A DNA stretch of 11,213 bases, taken from assembly GCA_038210985.1 (NCBI GenBank), contig JBBQWB010000098.1, forward strand, positions 1-11,213, in the 5' to 3' direction. This document shows, piece by piece, positions 5,217 through 11,213 of the stretch. The DNA is from JAQUGA01 sp038210985 (GTDB taxonomy: Bacteria; Bacteroidota; Bacteroidia; Bacteroidales; WCHB1-69). The translations under genes were made by a program, and so were the position numbers. The notes under the pieces were generated by a model, which saw only the letters and a list, made by a program, of their open reading frames with translations, was not told the origin of the DNA and did not search any database. Each line of letters opens with the position of its first letter. Within the stretch, counting starts at the first letter, position 1.

Positions 5217-7487
5217 ATGAAAGCTGTTAAAAATAATGTAGAATTAGATTTGAGTATTTATGGTATTCAAAATCCAAAAGAAATTTTTTACAACATCTCC
5301 TACGATGATTTGTTTATTCATGAAACAGATCCAAGTTTAGAAGGTTTTGAAAAAGGATTTGTTACAAATTCTGGTGCAGTTACTGTAGATACTGGGATTT
5401 TCACCGGTCGTTCACCCAAAGACAAATATATTGTAAAGGATTCGGAAACAATCGACAATGTATGGTGGGCTGCTTCAGGAAAAAAAGGATCAGACAATAA
5501 AGCCATCGACGATAATGTTTGGAATAGTCTTAAGGAAACAAGTTACAAACAGCTTTCGGGTAAAAAATTATACGTAATGGATGCTTATGTAGGAGCAAAC
5601 ATTAATACACGTATGAGTATTCGAGTAATTACCGAAGTTGCTTGGGCGGCTCATTTTGTAAAAAACATGTTTATCCGACCAAGCGAAGAAGAGTTAACTA
5701 ATTTTAAACCCGATTTTGTAATGCTTCATGCTTGCAAAACCGTTAATCCACATTGGCACGAACAAAACCTAAACAGCGATGTATATGTTGCTTTTAATTT
5801 AAAAGAAAAAATGGCAGTGGTTGGTGGTTCGTGGTATGGTGGCGAAATAAAAAAAGGTTTCTTCTCGGTAATGAATTATTTTATGCCATTACAAAATATT
5901 GCTTCCATGCACTGCTCGGCAAATATGGGAAAAGATGGAAACACTGCCATTTTCTTTGGTCTTTCGGGAACTGGTAAAACCACCCTTTCGGCCGACCCTG
6001 ATCGTTTTTTAATTGGAGACGATGAACATGGCTGGGATGATGATGGAATTTTTAATTACGAAGGTGGTTGTTATGCCAAATGTATTGGATTAGATAAAGA
6101 AAAAGAACCCGATATTTACAACGCAATTAGACGAGATGCACTGCTTGAAAACGTTGTATTTGACGAAAACACTGGTGATGTACATTATAAAAATGGGTCA
6201 AAAACAGAAAACACACGTGTTTCTTACCCAATTTACCATATTAATAATATTGTAACTCCAGTTTCTAAAGGCACTCATCCAAAAAAAATAATCTTTTTAA
6301 CTGCAGATGCCTTTGGAGTTCTGCCTCCCGTTTCAAAATTGACGAACGACCAGGCAATGTATTATTTTTTAAGCGGGTTTACTTCAAAATTAGCAGGAAC
6401 CGAACGTGGTGTAAAAGAACCTACCCCAACATTTTCACCAGCTTTTGGTGCTCCTTTCCTTTTACTTCATCCTACCGTTTATGCAAAAGCACTTTCCGAA
6501 AAAATGAAACAACATGGTGCAACTGCATATTTAGTTAATACTGGCTGGATTGGTGGACCTTATGGCGTTGGCAATCGAATTGATATTCCTTCCACTCGCC
6601 GAATTATTAGTGCTATCATCGATGGCTCGATAGAAAATGCAGAATTTGTCGAAATGGAAGCATTTGGACTAATGATTCCAAAAGAAATTAAAGGTGTTGA
6701 TCCTTCCATTTTAATTCCTAAAAACAGTTGGAAATATCCTTCTGCTTACGACGAACAAGCTCAAATTTTAGCAGATAAATTTATCCAAAACTTCCAAAAT
6801 TTTAGCGATTCGGAAGAAGGAAAACGTTTGGTTGCTGCTGGTCCTCGCAATAAATACATGAAAGATTTTTACAACTATTATCAATCTAAAATAAACAACT
6901 TAACCAAAGATCATGAAGATGAAATTATTCGCTTAAAAGACCAAATTTATATACTTCAAAATGCATTTAGCGAATATATTTCATTCAATTCTATAAATAC
7001 AAATTATAAAAATCGTGAACTAAAACGTCACGTTCCTATGGAAGTATATGTTGGTTCGGATAGTCAAAAAGATTGGGATATTGTTTTTAAATCACTACGT
7101 GAAATTATTAAATCCATAGGCTTCGATTTTTATACTCCAAGCAAAAAATTACAAAAATATAGCGAACGTATTGTAGTTAGTCAAAAAGAATTTAATATTC
7201 ATAATTTATTTACAATTCTTGATAAAACTTATAATACACTTCGCAATACAAATAATGATGATAAATCGCTTAAAAAATTGTTCCAGAATTTTATTGATGT
7301 AAATAAACACATTCCAGAATTTGTTGTAAAATTTGGTTCATTAATCGTCATCAAACATACGGATGAAGATAACAATCAACACCTTAAAACCACTAAACTT
7401 TCTATTTCAAATATGATTCACATCGATAAACACATCGATTTGCTTCAAAATCCTTCACAACTTATAAAAGAATTACATAATTTTTAG
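5217..7487 (+). CDS. pckA: ATP-dependent phosphoenolpyruvate carboxykinase with a novel C-terminal extension
   Basis: Residues 1-544 form a complete ATP-type PEP carboxykinase, interconverting oxaloacetate + ATP and PEP + CO2 + ADP in gluconeogenesis or, in many Bacteroidota, anaplerotic CO2 fixation. Key residues sit at or next to their E. coli positions: Arg65 (FTGRSPKDK), Tyr207, Lys213 and His232 (metal/substrate), P-loop GLSGTGKT (248-255) with Lys254, kinase-2 GDDEHGWDD with Asp268/Asp269, Arg334 in TRVSYP, and the GWIGGPYGVGNRI nucleotide region. This register supports the ATG at 5217. The normal family end falls at LVAAGPR (about 538-544), but translation continues 212 residues. A Lys/Glu-rich, probably coiled-coil linker (about 547-585) leads to an alpha/beta-looking segment (about 605-756) with MEVYVGSD near its start and FGSLIVIKHT near its end. 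I cannot name this region. Transcription ends at the hairpin after the stop. Confidence 0.95.
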   Translation: MKAVKNNVELDLSIYGIQNPKEIFYNISYDDLFIHETDPSLEGFEKGFVTNSGAVTVDTGIFTGRSPKDKYIVKDSETIDNVWWAASGKKGSDNKAIDDNVWNSLKETSYKQLSGKKLYVMDAYVGANINTRMSIRVITEVAWAAHFVKNMFIRPSEEELTNFKPDFVMLHACKTVNPHWHEQNLNSDVYVAFNLKEKMAVVGGSWYGGEIKKGFFSVMNYFMPLQNIASMHCSANMGKDGNTAIFFGLSGTGKTTLSADPDRFLIGDDEHGWDDDGIFNYEGGCYAKCIGLDKEKEPDIYNAIRRDALLENVVFDENTGDVHYKNGSKTENTRVSYPIYHINNIVTPVSKGTHPKKIIFLTADAFGVLPPVSKLTNDQAMYYFLSGFTSKLAGTERGVKEPTPTFSPAFGAPFLLLHPTVYAKALSEKMKQHGATAYLVNTGWIGGPYGVGNRIDIPSTRRIISAIIDGSIENAEFVEMEAFGLMIPKEIKGVDPSILIPKNSWKYPSAYDEQAQILADKFIQNFQNFSDSEEGKRLVAAGPRNKYMKDFYNYYQSKINNLTKDHEDEIIRLKDQIYILQNAFSEYISFNSINTNYKNRELKRHVPMEVYVGSDSQKDWDIVFKSLREIIKSIGFDFYTPSKKLQKYSERIVVSQKEFNIHNLFTILDKTYNTLRNTNNDDKSLKKLFQNFIDVNKHIPEFVVKFGSLIVIKHTDEDNNQHLKTTKLSISNMIHIDKHIDLLQNPSQLIKELHNF

Positions 7488-7505
7488 TTCTTTTAGCAAT
7501 AAAAC

Positions 7506-7535
7506 AAAGGTGTAAATTATTTACACCTTTTTTTT
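7506..7535 (+). terminator. Rho-independent terminator after pckA
   Basis: AAAGGTGTAAA (7506-7516) and TTTACACCTTT (7520-7530) form a perfect 11-bp stem with a TTA loop, followed by T residues to 7535. It begins 19 bases after the pckA stop and separates pckA from the next gene. Its U-tract makes + strand function likely. Confidence 0.85.
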
Positions 7536-7538
7536 ATT

Positions 7539-7546
7539 TATATTTG
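7539..7546 (+). promoter_or_regulatory. Putative -7 promoter box for the beta-helix gene
   Basis: TATATTTG matches TAnnTTTG exactly, directly after the pckA terminator and 39 bases before the ATG at 7586. The -33 region would overlap the terminator hairpin and shows no clear TTG. Confidence 0.4.
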
Positions 7547-7585
7547 GAGGTATTTTCAAGCATTTATTAATCATTATTTTTTAAT

Positions 7586-10381
7586 ATGAATAAAATATTC
7601 AGTTTTATTATTTTATTGGGACTTTTCTGTTTAAGCAACCTTTCTGCAACAACATTTACCGTAATAAACACAAACGATTCAGGTGTTGGCTCACTTCGAC
7701 AAGCAATAACGGATGCGAATGCATCAAATGGACCTCACACCATTCTATTCAATATTCCAAATTCAGATATAAACTACAATTCAACTTCAGGAGTTTGGAA
7801 GATTACGCTAATCACAATTACTCCAATGATAATAAAACCTTTTATTACCATTGATGGAAGTTCGCAAACAACAAATCAAGGAAATTCAAATCCGTTTGGA
7901 CCCGAAATTGAATTAAGCTGTAGCACAGTTATTACTTATGCATTTAGAATTGCAACACCTGGAAACACAATTAAGGGACTTATTATTAATGGCTTTGATT
8001 TTGGAATTCAGATTTATGGTACAATGGCAAATGCAAATGTAATATCCGATAATTATATTGGAACAAATTATAACGGAACATCTTCTATTGCAAACAATTA
8101 TGGGATTGGTATTTCGGGCGATGCACCTGGAACAATTATCCAAAATAATCTGATTTCAGGAAATAACCAAGCTGGGATTGTTGCTTCTTCGGGAAACACC
8201 ATGAGCATCAAAGGTAATTTTATAGGTACCGATAAAAGTGGAAACTTAAAATTACCAAATAGCAATGGAATTATTTTAGACAATTCAGCATCGAATACAA
8301 TCGGGGGCTCAGGTTTTACCAATCGTAACATTATTTCGGGAAATTTATCATCCGGAATTGTTTTGAATGGAAATTCAAGTTCATCCAACATAATTATTAA
8401 TAATTTTATTGGAGTTAATGTAAATTGCACTGATACCTTATCAAACGAATCGGGAATAATTATAAACACTTCTCCAAACAACACAATTGGTGGAAATTTG
8501 GCAAATAAACGAAATATTATTTCGGGAAATACTTCGGCAGCAATTGTGCTAAACGGCACTGGAGCTAACAACAACAATATTCAAGGAAACTTTATTGGCA
8601 CTGACTCAACAGGCACAATTGCCATGAGTAATGCATACGGAATAATTATAAAAATGGATGCCGACCGGAATATAATTGGTGGTTCGTCGTCTAATGAACG
8701 GAATATTATTTCGGCAAATTACGAAATTGGAGTTTATATTGAATCGTCAGATAGTAATATCGTTAGGGGCAATTTTATTGGCACCGATGTAACTGGAACC
8801 ACAACATTTCGAAAAAACGACACATTAATTCAAGCTAACGGAATTGAAATAAATACGGTGTCGAAATACAATCGTATTGGAGGATTCACCGCAAACGAAC
8901 GAAATATCATTTCAGGAAATCGCGTGTATGGTGCAATTTATTATGGAAATTGTTCACAAAACAATATTGTTGGCAATTACATTGGAACGGATGTAAGTGG
9001 AAATTTTTCGATTCCAAATGCCACTGGAATTTGCGTGGATGCTGCTTCAAATCATAATATGATTGAACAAAATTTGCTTTCGGGCAATATTAGCTATGGA
9101 ATTTTTATTGTTACAACTGGTAGTTATTACAACACTTTTAGAGCAAATTTAGTTGGAACAAATGCATCAGGAACAGCAGCTGTCCCTAATGATGTAGGAA
9201 TAATTATTGGCGGCGGTGCTAAATACAATATTATTGGCGGCATCAATTTGAACGATAGAAACATATTTTCGGGAAATAATTACACCGGAATTGAAATTAC
9301 GGATAATACAACCGACTCAAATCAAATCATTGGAAACTATATTGGGACCGATATTACCGGAAACACTGCATTAGGAAACTTTTACGGCATAGGAATTAGC
9401 AGTTTAAGTAGCAATTCAATAATTGATGGCAACATAATTTCAGGCAATATTTCCTGCGGAATGATTTTAACCGACAATACACATCACAATAAAATCATTA
9501 GCAATTCCATCGGAATTGGCAAAGATGGTTCAACTGCATTGGGAAATGGATCAACCGGAGTAGTAATTGCGTTTGGAGCCTCACACAATAAACTTGGCAA
9601 TATAGGTCATGGAAATTACATTGCAAACAACGATTCTGGTGGAGTTGTGATAATGGGAAATAATTCGTTGCATAATCAAATTTCGGGAAATTCAATTTAT
9701 AACAATGCATTTTTAGGAATTGATATTATGCCTGAAGGTGTTAATTTGGATGATGCAGGCGATGCCGATAGTGGACCAAATAATTTACAAAACTATCCTG
9801 TAATTAATTCAACAGGCTATAATTCATCAAATGGCAGAACTTTTATTACCGGAACTCTCGATTCCCCATTCAGTTCCAAAAATTCAATTGAAATATTTCA
9901 AGTCGAAGCAATCGATATTTTAAATCATGGTCAAGGAAAAGTTTACATTGGAAAAACAAATCCAACGCCAGACGGACATTGGACAATTCAGGTTGAAGGA
10001 CTTGTAAATGGCGATTTTATTACTGCTACTGCCACCGATTCATTAGAAAACACTTCCGAATTTTCCGAAAATTTCACAGTAAGTGTTGGTATTGAAGAAA
10101 TTGCAAACCAAAACAATAATTTTACTGTTTTCCCAAATCCAAATAATGGAAGTTTCAAATGCTCGTTTTCAATTTCTGAAGCAAACAACTATCAAATAAT
10201 TTTAACCGATTTATGCGGAAAAGAAATATCCGTTCTGAAAAATGATTTTTTAATACAAGGTGAAAATCATTTCCAATTTTCGATGCAAAACCAGAATTTA
10301 AAACAAGGAAATTATATAATTTCACTCGCAAAAAAAGGCAGTATTCAAAAATCAAAAATCATTACAATAATTGATTTTTAA
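7586..10381 (+). CDS. Secreted right-handed beta-helix surface protein with T9SS sorting domain
   Basis: This 931-residue protein starts with a Sec signal peptide (about 1-21, cleaved near LSA-TTF). A conserved N-terminal block (FTVINTNDSGVGSLRQAI, about 23-45) is typical of CSLREA-like beta-helix proteins. Nine degenerate repeats of about 55-68 residues follow, each with a GN(F/Y)IGT-type turn (Asn at 156, 211, 273, 335, 396, 464, 521, 584, 640) and a later NxIGG...RNIISGN turn, as expected for stacked parallel beta-helix coils. A beta-rich, Ig-like-looking segment (about 745-830) precedes a type A Por/T9SS C-terminal signal (about 840-931) with FPNPNNG at 849-855, LTDLCGKEI and GNYIISL. It should cross the outer membrane by type IX secretion and be released or anchored at the surface. 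No catalytic residues are recognisable; adhesin, glycan binding or polysaccharide-lyase-like activity all remain possible. It is paralogous to the next gene. Confidence 0.85.
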   Translation: MNKIFSFIILLGLFCLSNLSATTFTVINTNDSGVGSLRQAITDANASNGPHTILFNIPNSDINYNSTSGVWKITLITITPMIIKPFITIDGSSQTTNQGNSNPFGPEIELSCSTVITYAFRIATPGNTIKGLIINGFDFGIQIYGTMANANVISDNYIGTNYNGTSSIANNYGIGISGDAPGTIIQNNLISGNNQAGIVASSGNTMSIKGNFIGTDKSGNLKLPNSNGIILDNSASNTIGGSGFTNRNIISGNLSSGIVLNGNSSSSNIIINNFIGVNVNCTDTLSNESGIIINTSPNNTIGGNLANKRNIISGNTSAAIVLNGTGANNNNIQGNFIGTDSTGTIAMSNAYGIIIKMDADRNIIGGSSSNERNIISANYEIGVYIESSDSNIVRGNFIGTDVTGTTTFRKNDTLIQANGIEINTVSKYNRIGGFTANERNIISGNRVYGAIYYGNCSQNNIVGNYIGTDVSGNFSIPNATGICVDAASNHNMIEQNLLSGNISYGIFIVTTGSYYNTFRANLVGTNASGTAAVPNDVGIIIGGGAKYNIIGGINLNDRNIFSGNNYTGIEITDNTTDSNQIIGNYIGTDITGNTALGNFYGIGISSLSSNSIIDGNIISGNISCGMILTDNTHHNKIISNSIGIGKDGSTALGNGSTGVVIAFGASHNKLGNIGHGNYIANNDSGGVVIMGNNSLHNQISGNSIYNNAFLGIDIMPEGVNLDDAGDADSGPNNLQNYPVINSTGYNSSNGRTFITGTLDSPFSSKNSIEIFQVEAIDILNHGQGKVYIGKTNPTPDGHWTIQVEGLVNGDFITATATDSLENTSEFSENFTVSVGIEEIANQNNNFTVFPNPNNGSFKCSFSISEANNYQIILTDLCGKEISVLKNDFLIQGENHFQFSMQNQNLKQGNYIISLAKKGSIQKSKIITIIDF
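8051..9517 (+). repeat. Array of nine imperfect beta-helix repeats (about 165-205 bp each)
   Basis: The motif N-(F/Y/S)-I-G-(T/V/I) recurs at 8051, 8216, 8402, 8588, 8771, 8975, 9146 (as NLVGT), 9335 and 9503. Spacings are 165, 186, 186, 183, 204, 171, 189 and 168 bases, all multiples of three. The repeats are diverged at DNA level, pointing to old internal duplications kept by structural selection rather than recent tandem amplification. Confidence 0.75.
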
Positions 10382-10429
10382 TTCAAATAGTATAGAATTA
10401 TAGAAACTTGTATTAAATTTATAATTTTC

Positions 10430-10442
10430 AAAAAAAAAAAAA
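10430..10442 (+). repeat. A13 homopolymer upstream of the second beta-helix gene
   Basis: Thirteen A residues end seven bases before the ATG at 10449. A tract of this length is prone to slippage and could alter leader spacing. The 67-base gap between the paralogues holds no TAnnTTTG match and no terminator-like hairpin, so the second gene may be co-transcribed with the first. Confidence 0.4.
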
Positions 10443-10448
10443 TGAAGT

Positions 10449-11213
10449 ATGAATAAATCGATAAAACTTGGTGTATTTTTTTTGGTATCTCTCCTATTAA
10501 TGTTTAATTTCAATATTAAAGCTGGAATTTTTACAGTAACCAACACCAACGATTCGGGAAGTGGAAGTTTGCGTCAAGCAATTGATATGGCAAACAGTTC
10601 TAACGGTCCACACTCCATAGTTTTCAACATTCCACTTAACGACCCAAATTACAATTCAAGCACAGGAGTTTGGAAAATTACACCGAATTCAAGTTTCAAC
10701 TATTTGATTAAAAGCAATGTAACTATTGATGGAACTACACAAACGCAAAATCAAGGCGACAAAAATCCAAATGGCCCAGAAATTCAAATTGATGGCAATA
10801 TGAACGTTGTAAATTATGCTTTTGCCCTGATGAATGCATCGAATGTTACAATAAAAGGATTTATTATAAGTCGATTTTTCATTGGAATTCAAATTTTCGG
10901 AAGTTCCTCTTCTGATAATGTTATTGTTGGAAATTATATTGGAACCAATTACAACGCCAACGATACTGCTGGAAATTACATCGGAATTGAATTAATTTAT
11001 GGAACACACAATAATCGCATCGGAGGAACTGCTTTAGAAGAACGAAATATTGTTTCGGGCAATCAACACATAGGAATTCGGATTGTAGATGCAACTAATA
11101 ATCAAGTAATTGGAAATTATGTTGGCACAAATAGAACTGGAACAGCAGCAGTTAAAAATTACGATGGAATTAGTATTGAAGGATTCGCTAAAAATAATAC
11201 CATTGGAGGAACC
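10449..11213 (+). CDS. Secreted beta-helix protein, paralogue of the preceding gene (3' end beyond the window)
   Basis: From the ATG at 10449 the frame stays open for 255 codons to the window edge, so the C-terminus is missing. It begins with a signal peptide (MNKSIKLGVFFLVSLLLMF, cleaved near IKA-G), then FTVTNTNDSGSGSLRQAI, FNIPLNDPNYNSSTGVWKIT and TIDGTTQTQNQGD. Each has a direct counterpart in the upstream protein (SGVWKIT, TIDGSSQTTNQG). Repeats with VGNYIGTNYN, NRIGGT, ERNIVSGN and IGNYVGTN follow, so the beta-helix is under way at the edge. By analogy it should end in a T9SS sorting domain, but that is inference. An ATG at 10442 opens only a four-codon frame and is not the start. The gene probably arose by tandem duplication and may form a transcription unit with its neighbour. 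Molecular function is unknown. Confidence 0.85.
   Translation, partial: MNKSIKLGVFFLVSLLLMFNFNIKAGIFTVTNTNDSGSGSLRQAIDMANSSNGPHSIVFNIPLNDPNYNSSTGVWKITPNSSFNYLIKSNVTIDGTTQTQNQGDKNPNGPEIQIDGNMNVVNYAFALMNASNVTIKGFIISRFFIGIQIFGSSSSDNVIVGNYIGTNYNANDTAGNYIGIELIYGTHNNRIGGTALEERNIVSGNQHIGIRIVDATNNQVIGNYVGTNRTGTAAVKNYDGISIEGFAKNNTIGGT

Noticed and set aside
8098..8577. Minus-strand open frame of 159 codons inside the beta-helix gene
   Set aside because: It is antisense to the repeat array; its periodic Ile/Pro/Leu-rich translation mirrors the beta-helix repeat rather than a real protein.
8051..9517. Recent tandem DNA repeat with copy-number variation
   Set aside because: Repeat spacing varies and the units are strongly diverged at DNA level. 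Only the protein motif is kept.

Overview
The window looks like chromosomal DNA from a low-GC member of the Bacteroidota, probably an uncultured Bacteroidia-type lineage. Four things point there: AT-rich DNA with almost no Shine-Dalgarno sequences, several gene starts preceded by the Bacteroidota -7 promoter box TAnnTTTG, a C-terminal type IX secretion (Por) sorting domain with the FPNPNNG motif, and paralogous secreted beta-helix proteins with GSLRQAI-type N-termini.

Layout, left to right. Bases 1-187 hold a large nested hairpin and the mtgA promoter. mtgA (188-931, +) is a membrane-anchored peptidoglycan glycosyltransferase. Bases 932-1342 hold no gene but are packed with short inverted and direct repeats. 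ettA (1343-3022, +) is a complete ABC-F translation factor. Bases 3131-3836 hold a broken TPR-protein gene with one frameshift and one in-frame TAA. A deaminase of the adenosine/adenine deaminase family (add, -) converges on it; its likely real start is 4872 rather than 4953, because the longer N-terminus runs into a repeat. Bases 4938-5052 hold a second copy of the repeat material, with two tandem 17-bp palindromic units. pckA (5217-7487, +) encodes an ATP-type PEP carboxykinase with every key residue, plus an in-frame C-terminal extension of about 210 residues that the family normally lacks. A clean hairpin terminator follows. A 931-residue secreted right-handed beta-helix protein with nine imperfect repeats and a T9SS sorting domain occupies 7586-10381. 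A paralogue of it starts at 10449 and runs off the right edge.

The genes do not form one pathway. The left part is housekeeping: cell wall, translation, purine salvage and gluconeogenesis/anaplerosis. The right end is the start of a tandem array of large surface proteins. The least ordinary feature is the C-terminal extension fused to PEP carboxykinase. The rest is intergenic repeat material of a palindromic, MITE-like kind, one decaying gene and one paralogous surface-protein pair. I saw no tRNA, rRNA, CRISPR array, transposase or phage gene.
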